Assembly (NCBI GenBank): GCA_944326465.1
Contig: CALVEB010000002.1
Coordinates: 94,569-158,568 of the forward strand
From: Candidatus Gastranaerophilales bacterium
GTDB lineage: Bacteria; Cyanobacteriota; Vampirovibrionia; Gastranaerophilales; Gastranaerophilaceae
Length of the DNA: 64,000 nt
Direction: 5' to 3'
Part shown: positions 34,404 through 43,784 of the stretch, piece by piece
Layout of the letters: every line of letters begins with the position of its first letter
How positions within the stretch are numbered: position 1 is the stretch's first letter
The notes under the pieces: model-generated
Database searches by the model: none
The model's input: only the letters and a program-made list of their open reading frames with translations
What the model was told of the DNA's origin: nothing
Made by a program: the position numbers and the translations under genes

Positions 34404-36308
34404 ATGACTAAAGAAGAGGATAAAAGACCTGTGAATACTGAAGAAGATTTAACACTTCCTAATCTTGACGAAGGGTTAAAAATTGATGAAATTCCGTCAA
34501 TAGAAGATTTGATCTCTCTGGATAAGGAAGAAATTGAAAAAATTCAGGAAACCGAAATTGCCGGTGTTTTCAAAAATAATGAAGACACATCAAGTGTGTT
34601 TGATGATAATATTGATATCCCATCCGGATCTGATACAGGTTTTTCTGAACAAGACCACGATTTTTCTTCAAGTCTTGATACCAATTTTGACAATATGAAT
34701 CTTTTTGATGAAGATACTCCTCTTACATTTGATGAACCTCCGGCGTTTGAACATAATTTTGATAACAATCTCGGATTTGATGAACAGCCGGAAATATCAG
34801 AAGACCTTAATAATGATAATCTTGAAAATAATATTTCGGATCTGGATTTATCGGAACAACCGGTTATGGATTTTGATGCACAGCAGGATATTTTTGCAGA
34901 CGGGCCGGAAGAAATATCTGAAATGGCTGATGAAAATAATTTTGAACTGCAAGAACAACAAGAACAAACACCAATCTATGATATAGACGAAATGAATTTA
35001 ACTCCGGAATCTGAAACTATACAAGATGAATACGAAGCACCTCAGGAAGTTTCTGAACCTGATTTTGAAATTCAAGACAATATTGAACCATCAGAAGATA
35101 TTCAGGCTCCTGAATTTGATAATCCTATACCGGATATTTCTGATGAAGAAGATGTTCTGCCTGTGGAAACTCCGGTTGAAGATTACGAAGAAGAAATTAC
35201 TGATAATACATCAGAAGATGTCACCGACTTTAATGACGATTTACAGAATGATGTACCTGTTCAGACGGAAGAACCTGAGCACAAACGTACGACAGAAGAT
35301 GTTTTTGCAAAAATCGATTCATTATTAAATGATGACAGTGCATTTGAAACAGAAAAAACAACTTTCCCACCGGTTGAAAAATCCTCCGAACCTGTCGAAA
35401 AAACATTTGAGCCGGTTGCAGAAATGCCTAAACCAAAATACAGATCATCATTTAATCCGGCTAAATATCTAAAAAAAGATTCAACGTCTTCTATATCTGA
35501 TAAAGAAGATAAATTAGGTATTCTCTACACCGCAACAAGAAAAGTTATAGATAATATCAAAAACTTCTCAGAAGAATTAAGCGCAGGGGATAATCCATCT
35601 ATTGCAGAGATGTTGAACAGTGAAACAGGTAAAAAAGCACTGGTTACAGCAGCAGTTTGTGTAATTGTTCTGGGTGCCGGAATTGGAGGAGTTACTCTTT
35701 TGAATAACAAATCTGTAGAAGAAATAGAAACAATAAGCAAAAATGATGTTTCAACACCGCTTGAAACTCCGGCAGCACAACCAAATGAGCTACCGGAACA
35801 ACCGGCCGCAACTACTCAGCCTGCAGTCCCGATTATTGATGAAAAGGCCAATGTATCAGCAGATGCGCCTGATTTGAACCAAATAGAAAAACCGCAGCTT
35901 GAAGTCAAACAGGATGTTATAAAAACTGAAGTCAAAAAACAGACCAAACCTCAAACTTCAGAATCCTATTTGACAGTTAAAAAAATTCAGTGGCAGGTGC
36001 CGGATTACCTTTCCTACAGTCCGAATATTAAATCATATCTGCAAGCAGCAGGAAAAAGTATTAAATTAGGGCTCTCAAGCGATTTATTACTGGCAACAGA
36101 ATATGCATATTCAAATGTAGTAACAGTAAACCTCAAAATGAGTAATTCCGGTGCAGTACAGAATGCAAATGTTACAACAAGCAGCGGCTCAAAAGAAATT
36201 GATAACATTGTGTTACAATCTGTTAAAACTACCTTAAACGTAGTAAAACCGCCTGCTGGAGAGGTTAAAACACCTGATTTTAACTTAATTATTACAATAT
36301 ATTTGTAA
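34404..36308 (+). CDS. acidic single-pass membrane protein with C-terminal TonB-like domain
   Basis: 634 residues. Residues 1-330 are a very acidic, low-complexity region rich in Asp, Glu, Asn and Pro, predicted disordered and cytoplasmic. A membrane helix (ALVTAAVCVIVLGAGIGGVTLLN) lies near 415-437. The periplasmic part has a Pro/Gln/Thr linker and a final TonB C-terminal-like domain (VTVNLKMSNSGAVQNANVTTSSGSKEIDNIVLQSVKT). AGGGG precedes the start; I take the ATG at 34404 over GTG 34401. The layout (inside tail, one helix, linker, TonB-C) suggests a signal- or energy-coupling protein. Exact role unknown. Confidence 0.72.
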   Translation: MTKEEDKRPVNTEEDLTLPNLDEGLKIDEIPSIEDLISLDKEEIEKIQETEIAGVFKNNEDTSSVFDDNIDIPSGSDTGFSEQDHDFSSSLDTNFDNMNLFDEDTPLTFDEPPAFEHNFDNNLGFDEQPEISEDLNNDNLENNISDLDLSEQPVMDFDAQQDIFADGPEEISEMADENNFELQEQQEQTPIYDIDEMNLTPESETIQDEYEAPQEVSEPDFEIQDNIEPSEDIQAPEFDNPIPDISDEEDVLPVETPVEDYEEEITDNTSEDVTDFNDDLQNDVPVQTEEPEHKRTTEDVFAKIDSLLNDDSAFETEKTTFPPVEKSSEPVEKTFEPVAEMPKPKYRSSFNPAKYLKKDSTSSISDKEDKLGILYTATRKVIDNIKNFSEELSAGDNPSIAEMLNSETGKKALVTAAVCVIVLGAGIGGVTLLNNKSVEEIETISKNDVSTPLETPAAQPNELPEQPAATTQPAVPIIDEKANVSADAPDLNQIEKPQLEVKQDVIKTEVKKQTKPQTSESYLTVKKIQWQVPDYLSYSPNIKSYLQAAGKSIKLGLSSDLLLATEYAYSNVVTVNLKMSNSGAVQNANVTTSSGSKEIDNIVLQSVKTTLNVVKPPAGEVKTPDFNLIITIYL

Positions 36309-36311
36309 ATA

Positions 36312-36320
36312 TGCTATAAT
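36312..36320 (+). promoter_or_regulatory. extended -10 promoter of the sigma factor gene
   Basis: TGCTATAAT, a perfect extended -10, 25 bp before the GTG start at 36346. Confidence 0.55.
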
Positions 36321-36345
36321 GTCTTTGAGATAAGGAAAATTTATA

Positions 36346-36918
36346 GTGGAAGAGTTAGCTCAAGACAAATTAGACCTGATATCAAAAATAATTAAAAACG
36401 ACAAAAAGTTTGTAAATAATGAAGATTTATATGACGATTTCTTCAACGAAACATACAAACGCAGTTTCCTTATCGCAAAAACAGTAAATTCCGAATCAAC
36501 ATTAACGACTTATGTCAGACGCATAGCCTCGACAGCAATACTTAATGTACTCAAAGATCACGGCAGGCTCCGCCGCACAAGAGAAGGGTATAAAGCCACA
36601 AAAGAAGTATCTCTTGAGGCAATTACGCCTGAATATACGGACTATTCAAATGTAATTATACATTATGAGGCAGTTGACTTTGATGATACTCCGGAAGATA
36701 TTGTTATTAAAAAAGAAATCATCAAGCAGGTTCAGGATAATTTATATAAGATAGATTCTGAAGAACCTGAAAAAAAATATCTACATCTCTATAAACTGCG
36801 TTATGAAAACGGCATGACACAAAAAGAAATTGCACAGGAGATGCAGCTTTCACAGTCAGAGGTTTCTAAAAGACTATTCAGACTGCTTGAAAAAATAAAA
36901 CAAGCTTTTAATAATTAA
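36346..36918 (+). CDS. sigma-70 family RNA polymerase sigma factor
   Basis: 190 residues. The last 60 residues hold the sigma region 4 helix-turn-helix (YENGMTQKEIAQEMQLSQSEVSKRLFRLLEKIKQAF). The N-terminal part (FNETYKRSFLIAKTV...TLTTYVRRIASTAILNVLKDHGRLRRTREGYK) fits region 2 of a small sigma factor. GTG start with AAGGAAAA 7 nt upstream. No anti-sigma gene is obvious, but the TonB-C-like membrane protein just upstream and the zinc-ribbon ATPase 18 bp downstream may form a signalling set. Confidence 0.75.
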   Translation: MEELAQDKLDLISKIIKNDKKFVNNEDLYDDFFNETYKRSFLIAKTVNSESTLTTYVRRIASTAILNVLKDHGRLRRTREGYKATKEVSLEAITPEYTDYSNVIIHYEAVDFDDTPEDIVIKKEIIKQVQDNLYKIDSEEPEKKYLHLYKLRYENGMTQKEIAQEMQLSQSEVSKRLFRLLEKIKQAFNN

Positions 36919-36936
36919 GTCAGGATTACGGAAAAA

Positions 36937-39894
36937 ATGAAATGCCCGATATGTAAAAAAGAAATTCCGGACGGCTCGCTAAAATGTCCGCATTGCAAGA
37001 ATAGAACAGGTCTTGTCTGTCCGAATTGCAATACCGTAAATTCTGTTTTTGACCTGACCTGCAAGACATGCGGACAGGAAATATTGAAAGTTTGCAAACA
37101 TTGTAATGCTGTTAATTTTTTAGATGCAAAGAAATGCAGAAAATGCGGTTTCCCGTTTGAAGAAAATGAAGAACAATCAGAACAAATTCAGGCTAATACC
37201 TTTGAACTGCCGCCGCAAATTTTACCGCAATTAACCGCGAAAAATGTTCTTGTAAGAGGTATATTGTCTCAAGATAAAAAAATATTTTCAATAAGCGGTA
37301 AAAAAGGGGCAGGAAAAACAGTTGTTCTGCGCTCCGTAATGGAGGAGATGAATAAACACGAATATTCTTGGATTTATGGCAAATGTACACCTATCACCCA
37401 GCTGACAGCAGGCGGTGTCATACAGGATATACTGCTTAATATTTTTTCACTGCCCAACTTCTGTATTGATAACCCGCAATTCAGAAAAGATTTCGGCAAA
37501 TTTTTCCAGAATGAATTCCCTTTTCTGTCTAACAGCGAAACTGAATTACTGATGAATTTTCTCTATCCGGTAAAATTAGGGATTTTTGAAGATTTATTTA
37601 AAAATAAAAACAAGACTTATAATTTACTTAATAAATTATTCGATGATATTCTTGAAGGGCGGAAATTTGTTATTACAATAGATAATTTTGATTTTATAGA
37701 CGGTTTCTCCTATGAGTTTTTATCTAAACTTGTTCAGCGTGATAACATAAAAGATAATTTTAAATTACTGCTGGTTTATAATGAACAAAAATCGGCAAAG
37801 GCATATTTTTCACTGCCGGACAATCCTTATCTCGATATTACAATTGCGCCTCTAGAAACCTCACAGGTTAATCAGGTTGTCTCGCAGAAAAAAGAAAATT
37901 TAGAGGACTTTCTGGCGCTTAATCCTGCTGAAATTACGGATTTGCTGCAAAAAAGCAAAGGTAATCCGGCTTTTATAGAACAAACACTTTGTCTGCGTTT
38001 TGACTGCCAGATTGCAGATAAACCTTTTGGCATTCCGGCGAATTTTTCGGATATTTTGAGCTATAGATTGGAAATTCTAAAAATAATAAATCCTATTGCT
38101 TATAAAATACTTGTGGGGGCCTCTATAATAGGTGATAAAATAAACCTAAATCTAGTAAAAGAAATCTTTGAACTGGATGATGAAAAATTTGCCGATATTC
38201 TGGCCTACCTTGAACAAATGAGTTTTATCACACCGCTTAACGATATATTTTATGAGTTTAAGAGTCTGACTTTATGGGAAACAATTATCAAAAATGCGAA
38301 AAAAGCAGATTGTTTTGAAGGGATAAATGAAAAGGTCTTTTATGCGATAAAAGATTTTATTATGAATTCAAATGCAATACCGGCGATAATTGCGCAAAAT
38401 CTTAAAAATCCGCAAATGGCGCTAGAAATATGGACAAAAAATACAAGACTCGGCGCCTATACAGGTGATGTAAATTTGTATGCAATTTCGCAAAAACAAT
38501 GCCTTGCTCTAATAAACGAAATGGATGACAGCGAAACTCTGAATATAAGATTTAATATTGCAGAAAGACTCGGGAAACTCCTTGCTGACGCTAATCCAAA
38601 AGAAGCAATGGAATATCTGCCTGACGCAATATCAAACGCACAGGCTGTCGGCAATACACCAAAAGAAATTGAACTACTCGGGTATCTGTCACAGTGCTGC
38701 CGCAAAACAGGCAACTATTTTGGCGAAGTTGAATGCATAGATTCTGTACTGGATAAAACTAATCCGGAAAAAACGCTTGAAACAGCGCTTTTAAAAGCAT
38801 CAAAATTAAATGCACTTCTAAATATCGGTAATCTGGGACAGATAGTTAATCTGGTAGATACAGAAATCATGCCTGTATTTGACAATGTGCTGAGCAGAAA
38901 ATACAAACGGCGTGACATACCTGTAGAATTTGTTTATGAAAGCTGGCTTAAAACATACCTTGTACTTGCTAATGCGCTTGTAATGCAGGGTAATGACAGA
39001 TCGTTTGAAATATTGACAATCTTGTTCGATATAATTGACCGCCACAAACTTGAAGATGAACTGTTTATTTGTAATTGCAAATTAACACTGGCTTTTGCAA
39101 ATACAATGAAGGGAGATCTGAAAACTTCCAAAAAAATACTTGAAGAAATTCTAAAAAACCATAAAGACACCAGTATGGATGCAGACGCAGTATTACGCTG
39201 GAATTTTATCAATATAATAAATAATTTCCTTGTCCAAAACTACAACGGCATGCAGCAAGATCTGTTCCAAATTGTTACCTATGCAAACAATAACGGCGAC
39301 AATTTTACTAAAAATATTTTGAAAACACTGCTCGGCAAGATATTCAAAGACAATGAACAGACCAAACATGCAATGGAAATTTATAACGAACAAATAACTT
39401 ATTTTGCCAGGGAAAAAATGGCGACAGGTGCTCTTTTAACATGGTATTTAATTGCTGATGCAGCATTAATTACAGAAGGTGCAAAAACAGCAATAGATAT
39501 AGCGTCTCAGGCACTGGAAGTAGCGCAGAGCCCGAAAATTAACAATTATTTCTTTGCTGCCCTGTTAAAAACTGTCATAGCTAAAGCCTTCATTACTTTA
39601 TCAGATTATGAAGCTGCAAAAATGAATATAGAAAGCGCACTTGTACTCACTCAAAGATATAATATGATGGATTTAAGTTCAAGAATTTTACTTCTTTTCG
39701 GCAAATATTATCAGGAAATAGGACTCATTAAATCACCGCAGCAGGCAGAGTATCTTACAGCAGCCGGTAAATTATACCTGAAAGCTTCCGAAATAGTTAA
39801 AGAGACTAAAAATAAATATGTGCATAAACAAATAGAAAAGGCTAAACAAGTTTTGCGCTCATTCTGCAACATCAATGGAATAAAAATAAAATAA
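36937..39894 (+). CDS. zinc-ribbon STAND-like ATPase with TPR repeats
   Basis: 985 residues. Residues 1-80 have three C4 zinc ribbons in a row (CPIC..CPHC, CPNC..CKTC, CKHC..CRKC). Residues about 110-420 are an AAA/STAND-type ATPase with Walker A SGKKGAGKTVV and Walker B FVITIDNFDF. From about 500 onward the sequence is all-helical with TPR-like repeats (EAMEYLPDAISNAQAVGNTPKE; GAKTAIDIASQALEVAQS). This is the architecture of signal-transduction ATPases that resemble the ATPase parts of MalT or of cyclase-linked sensors, but no effector (LuxR HTH or cyclase) is attached. Ligand and output unknown. Confidence 0.75.
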   Translation: MKCPICKKEIPDGSLKCPHCKNRTGLVCPNCNTVNSVFDLTCKTCGQEILKVCKHCNAVNFLDAKKCRKCGFPFEENEEQSEQIQANTFELPPQILPQLTAKNVLVRGILSQDKKIFSISGKKGAGKTVVLRSVMEEMNKHEYSWIYGKCTPITQLTAGGVIQDILLNIFSLPNFCIDNPQFRKDFGKFFQNEFPFLSNSETELLMNFLYPVKLGIFEDLFKNKNKTYNLLNKLFDDILEGRKFVITIDNFDFIDGFSYEFLSKLVQRDNIKDNFKLLLVYNEQKSAKAYFSLPDNPYLDITIAPLETSQVNQVVSQKKENLEDFLALNPAEITDLLQKSKGNPAFIEQTLCLRFDCQIADKPFGIPANFSDILSYRLEILKIINPIAYKILVGASIIGDKINLNLVKEIFELDDEKFADILAYLEQMSFITPLNDIFYEFKSLTLWETIIKNAKKADCFEGINEKVFYAIKDFIMNSNAIPAIIAQNLKNPQMALEIWTKNTRLGAYTGDVNLYAISQKQCLALINEMDDSETLNIRFNIAERLGKLLADANPKEAMEYLPDAISNAQAVGNTPKEIELLGYLSQCCRKTGNYFGEVECIDSVLDKTNPEKTLETALLKASKLNALLNIGNLGQIVNLVDTEIMPVFDNVLSRKYKRRDIPVEFVYESWLKTYLVLANALVMQGNDRSFEILTILFDIIDRHKLEDELFICNCKLTLAFANTMKGDLKTSKKILEEILKNHKDTSMDADAVLRWNFINIINNFLVQNYNGMQQDLFQIVTYANNNGDNFTKNILKTLLGKIFKDNEQTKHAMEIYNEQITYFAREKMATGALLTWYLIADAALITEGAKTAIDIASQALEVAQSPKINNYFFAALLKTVIAKAFITLSDYEAAKMNIESALVLTQRYNMMDLSSRILLLFGKYYQEIGLIKSPQQAEYLTAAGKLYLKASEIVKETKNKYVHKQIEKAKQVLRSFCNINGIKIK

Positions 39895-39979
39895 ATATAT
39901 ATTTGTTTTGACTGATAACTGCTTCCGGTATTTTATTCTGCTATTTGACAGACATGTAACAAAGTCATAAAATAATAAT

Positions 39980-40834
39980 ATGAAAAGGATGATATTAACT
40001 ATTTTATTCTCTGTCATTTTTGCGCAATTAGCTTTTGCCGCAGAAGAAAAGCTGCCTGACGTACAAAATACTGAACAAAATACTGAAGAAGATTTTATCC
40101 TTCCGAACATTTTTATTTTGCCGGATCCGGCAGATACGTGCGAGACGGACACGACCTCTGAAAACAAAGTTGAGGATAATATATTGTACGAACAAGAAAC
40201 ATTTCCTGTCAGGTATGATGACAGTTCTGTCGCGCGCTATGATTTGTCACAGGATTGGGATGAAGTCATTGAATTAAGCGATATTCAGGATAAAAAATTT
40301 AACCTTAGCACTCAATATAATTCTATTTTACCTGTAAGTACGACACTGTCCGATAAAATTTTAAACAAATCAGTTATGCCTAATACTTACAGACGCGAAG
40401 AATATAATATTATGCCATTAAGTAAAAATGAAGTGGAAAAAATCGGGAACTTTCAGTTTGGTACTTTGTATAAATCCGGAATAGATACATCCCAGCTTGA
40501 ATACAATGCAGGCCTGTTCACAAGATATGAACGCAGCAAATTTGCCATATCAACGGCTTACCAGAAAAATCAGATGACTACATACGGGCTGACAACAACG
40601 AATTTTTATCTTGTGCCGGAATTTAAACTCAATAATTCAGTTTCAATATCAAATATACTCAAAGCTGATACCACAAGAAACAGACGTTCCAGCGAACTGG
40701 TTTTGACAATAAAACCGTTTGCAAGTAAAGGTAATGACAGAGTTAATCTTGAATTTGGTGCCGGACAGACTTATGATGAAAACAATGCACTTTTTAAAAC
40801 TCAATTCCGGTTTAATACCAGAATCCAATTGTAA
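39980..40834 (+). CDS. exported protein, possibly an outer-membrane beta-barrel
   Basis: 284 residues. Signal peptide MKRMILTILFSVIFAQLAFA. After an acidic linker the last 120 residues alternate hydrophobic and polar in strands (YNAGLFTRYERSKFAISTAYQ, FYLVPEFKLNNSVSISNIL, SSELVLTIKPFA, RVNLEFGAGQTYDE) and end in FRFNTRIQL, a possible barrel end. Outer-membrane location is an inference. No ribosome site is clear. It stands on its own 85 bp after the ATPase gene. Confidence 0.65.
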   Translation: MKRMILTILFSVIFAQLAFAAEEKLPDVQNTEQNTEEDFILPNIFILPDPADTCETDTTSENKVEDNILYEQETFPVRYDDSSVARYDLSQDWDEVIELSDIQDKKFNLSTQYNSILPVSTTLSDKILNKSVMPNTYRREEYNIMPLSKNEVEKIGNFQFGTLYKSGIDTSQLEYNAGLFTRYERSKFAISTAYQKNQMTTYGLTTTNFYLVPEFKLNNSVSISNILKADTTRNRRSSELVLTIKPFASKGNDRVNLEFGAGQTYDENNALFKTQFRFNTRIQL

Positions 40835-40902
40835 ATTTAATTTATACTAATTGTATATGAGCTTTATTTCTATTATAATTAATGAAAAGAGGTTGAAAGA
40901 AA

Positions 40903-41340
40903 TTGGCCGCAATACGCAGACAACAAAATACACAGGATACAAATACTTCCGAAGAATTAAAACAGAAACTTGATAAAAAAACAGGATTTTATTACTCGTT
41001 TTTGACTCTTGTGCTGCTTTTTTGTCTTATTCAGGTAGGTTTCGGTGTAATTTTAAATATATCCAAGACTATTTCGTATCGTGCCAAGATTTCAACTCTG
41101 CAAAAAATAAAAAATGCAGCAACAAGCAGGAATGATGATTTAAAACAGGAAATAAAAATGTTTTCATCAATGTCAAGTCTTGAAGGAATTGCTCGTAATA
41201 ATCTCAAAATGGCAAGTGAAGACGAAGTTCTTATCCTTATAAATAATCCATTGCCTGAAAAAACACCACCCAAAAAGAAAAACCTTTTTAAACGTTTTAT
41301 AAACAAAAAATTAACAACAGGAAAAACTGATGCAGAATAA
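40903..41340 (+). CDS. FtsB/DivIC-like septum protein
   Basis: 145 residues. Cytoplasmic head, one membrane helix ([23 protein letters not shown], residues about 28-50), then a coiled coil (TLQKIKNAATSRNDDLKQEIKMFSS) and the SLEGIARNNLKMASEDEVLILI segment typical of the septum formation initiator family, which links division proteins with FtsL and FtsQ. TTG start with AGAGG 10 nt upstream. It overlaps the next gene by 11 bp. Confidence 0.72.
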   Translation: MAAIRRQQNTQDTNTSEELKQKLDKKTGFYYSFLTLVLLFCLIQVGFGVILNISKTISYRAKISTLQKIKNAATSRNDDLKQEIKMFSSMSSLEGIARNNLKMASEDEVLILINNPLPEKTPPKKKNLFKRFINKKLTTGKTDAE

Positions 41341-42934
41341 GGAAATTTTAGAATATATACAGCATGCTTTTGAACTTAAAGAACAAAAATGTTATAAACA
41401 GGCTATAGAAATGTTATACAAAGCTCTGGAAACAGAAAGTGACAATATTGAAGTCTTGTTCCAGATAGGAGAACTGTATTTTTTGATGGGAAATAGCCAG
41501 CGTGCAATACAATATCTTGAAAAAGTTCTCCTCAAAAATCCAACGCACTCAGACAGTCTTTCTTTACTAAAAAAAATATACATTTCACTAAATATGTATG
41601 ATGAAGCATTCAGGTATGCCGAAAACATCTTTGCGCAACACAATACTGCGAAAAACCTAGCTGAATTAATTAAACTTTCAGGGAAACTTAATAAATTTGA
41701 CAAGATTGAAGATTACAGCAAATCCGAACTTTTTGAGGATAATCAGGTTCAATGCGCACTTGCAGGTGTCTATTATGAACATGGCGATATAGCAAAAGCA
41801 AAAGAAATTTTAGAAAAAATAAATGACAACGATGAAGCTGCTATCCTTCTTGGCAAAATTAATTTTGATGAAAATAATTTTGATGTTGCAAAAGAAATAT
41901 TTTCCAGATTACCGCTTAATTATGAAAATGCAGAAGTCTTGAATTATCGCGGTTTGTTTTATCTGGAAGATATGAATTTTATAGAAGCGATTAAATCATT
42001 TTCAAAAGCGCTCAATCTTGACAAACAAAATGCACGTTATGCATACAACTTAGGCAACGCATATTTTTATAACGGCTGGATGAAAGAAGCTGTGAAATCA
42101 TATCTTGATGCGGTTTGTCTGGCACCTGAGATAATGGATTACAGATATTCTCTGGCATATCTTTACTATACAACAGGAGCGTATGAAAAAACGCAAAGAG
42201 AAGTTGATTACATTCTCGAAAATGATCCGGTACACAATCGTGCCATAACCCTCAATGCATTACTAAAATTCAAGAAAAAAGACTTCTTAGGCGCTAAAAA
42301 TGATCTTGAAAAAGTTTTAGCAAACAAAGAAGATGATTTTGCTGTTACGTCTCTGGTAAAGGTCTATTGCGAACTTCAGATGTTTGAAAAAGCCGAACAA
42401 TTATTGAAACCGCTGCTTGAAAAATATCCCGATAAAGCACAATACAAATGCGATCTTGCAGAAATCTTACATGCACAAAAAAAAGATACTGAGGCTCTTG
42501 CTATTCTAAGACAAGTTATTGAAAAAGAAGAAAATTATCTTCCGGCATATAGCCTTGCTGCTGCTTGCGCTTTTTCAATAAATGATTATGCGGCAGCAAA
42601 AGAATACGCGCAACGCTCCATCTCTATTGATATAAATTTTGCATCGGGGTATTACTATCTTGCTCTGGTACGCAAAGCAGAAAAGGATTACGATGAGGCA
42701 ATAGAATGCATGAAACGCGCTGTAATGTATGACTTGAATAATGCTGAATATTATGCTGAAATGAGTAAAATTTATCAACAAAAAGATGACATCAAAACAG
42801 CCCTTGAATATGCAAATGAAGCCTCTTCAATTGATAATTCAACAAAATATAAAGTTCTTTACAGTGAATTGGCTGCATTAAACAGAAAACGAAGCAATGA
42901 CGAAAAGTTGTCCTCTAAAAAAATAACATTATAA
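41330..42934 (+). CDS. TPR repeat protein
   Basis: 534 residues almost entirely made of tetratricopeptide repeats. Clear units include YKQAIEMLYKALETESDNIE near residue 20 and IEAIKSFSKALNLDKQNARYAYNLGNAYFYNGWMKE near 220. No signal peptide or catalytic domain. The ATG lies within the end of the FtsB-like gene, so the two are translationally coupled; a link to cell division or envelope assembly is suggested by this alone. Confidence 0.85.
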   Translation: MQNKEILEYIQHAFELKEQKCYKQAIEMLYKALETESDNIEVLFQIGELYFLMGNSQRAIQYLEKVLLKNPTHSDSLSLLKKIYISLNMYDEAFRYAENIFAQHNTAKNLAELIKLSGKLNKFDKIEDYSKSELFEDNQVQCALAGVYYEHGDIAKAKEILEKINDNDEAAILLGKINFDENNFDVAKEIFSRLPLNYENAEVLNYRGLFYLEDMNFIEAIKSFSKALNLDKQNARYAYNLGNAYFYNGWMKEAVKSYLDAVCLAPEIMDYRYSLAYLYYTTGAYEKTQREVDYILENDPVHNRAITLNALLKFKKKDFLGAKNDLEKVLANKEDDFAVTSLVKVYCELQMFEKAEQLLKPLLEKYPDKAQYKCDLAEILHAQKKDTEALAILRQVIEKEENYLPAYSLAAACAFSINDYAAAKEYAQRSISIDINFASGYYYLALVRKAEKDYDEAIECMKRAVMYDLNNAEYYAEMSKIYQQKDDIKTALEYANEASSIDNSTKYKVLYSELAALNRKRSNDEKLSSKKITL

Positions 42935-42977
42935 TGTTATGTATGTAGTAGTTGATTAAACTAAGAGGAGATAAGCT

Positions 42978-43658
42978 GTGAGTATGAAAATTAAAAAGAT
43001 AGCAGGAGTAGCAATATTATCGGTATTATTGGCCTTACCGGTAATGGCAAAAGAAGAAGAAATATTTATTCCGCAAAATTATCCGGAAAAATACAATGCG
43101 GAAAAAATTAAAGCAATAAAACCAATGTATAAAAATATCAGCAAAGAACAGGTTATCCATGTTGCGCTGGATATGCTGCAAGGTACAAATGGTGACTTTT
43201 CAAGAAAAGCGATTATGGGTAATAACCTTTCCGGCAAGCCTGTAAAGGTTGAATTCCGCGACCTTGCAAGTATAAAACCCGAATATGCAGAATTTGATGC
43301 CTTAGGCTGGAAAAAAGGTAAAAATTTATATATCTATATCAACCCGAAACATCAAGACGCCCCGCCGGCAGCACTTGCGGCTTTGCTTGCGCACGAAGCA
43401 CTTCATCAGGATGAATATAATTCACTTGCAGAAGAAACATACGCATGGACAATGGAGGCTGCTGTATGGTATGAACTTTCCAAAATCTATCCGGACAGCG
43501 GTGATGAAAACCTTCATCCGCTTGTTAACAGAGAAAATACTTTGAAAAAACTATTTGAACGCGGCGGTTACACAAACCAGTATATTAAAAAAACAGTATA
43601 CTCTAATGAAGGCTACAAAAATCTCCCTTCCACTTCCCCGGGATTTGAAGAATTATAG
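42978..43658 (+). CDS. secreted protein with HExxH metalloprotease-like site
   Basis: 226 residues. Signal peptide (MKIKKIAGVAILSVLLALPVMA) then a domain with LLAHEALHQDEYNSLAEETYAWTMEAA: HEALH is a zinc-binding HExxH motif and the Glu 12-14 residues on can be the third ligand. Zinc peptidase is likely but the substrate is unknown. The GTG at 42978 has GAGGAG 7 nt before it, better spaced than the ATG 6 nt on. Confidence 0.7.
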   Translation: MSMKIKKIAGVAILSVLLALPVMAKEEEIFIPQNYPEKYNAEKIKAIKPMYKNISKEQVIHVALDMLQGTNGDFSRKAIMGNNLSGKPVKVEFRDLASIKPEYAEFDALGWKKGKNLYIYINPKHQDAPPAALAALLAHEALHQDEYNSLAEETYAWTMEAAVWYELSKIYPDSGDENLHPLVNRENTLKKLFERGGYTNQYIKKTVYSNEGYKNLPSTSPGFEEL

Positions 43659-43749
43659 AAAGATAAAAGGATTAAATTTCAAAATACCGCTGAAATTTAA
43701 TCCTTTTTACATAATTTTTACTTATTCCAATCTGTTACTCAAAAGTATA

Positions 43750-43778
43750 TTGATTAAAAAAATTCCTTGTTGTTAAAT
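43750..43778 (+). promoter_or_regulatory. promoter of ctpA, leaderless geometry
   Basis: TTGATT, 17-bp spacer, TTAAAT (43773-43778), then 6 nt to the ATG at 43785. The AAAGG just before the ATG is too close to act as a ribosome site. Confidence 0.65.
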
Positions 43779-43784
43779 AAAGGT

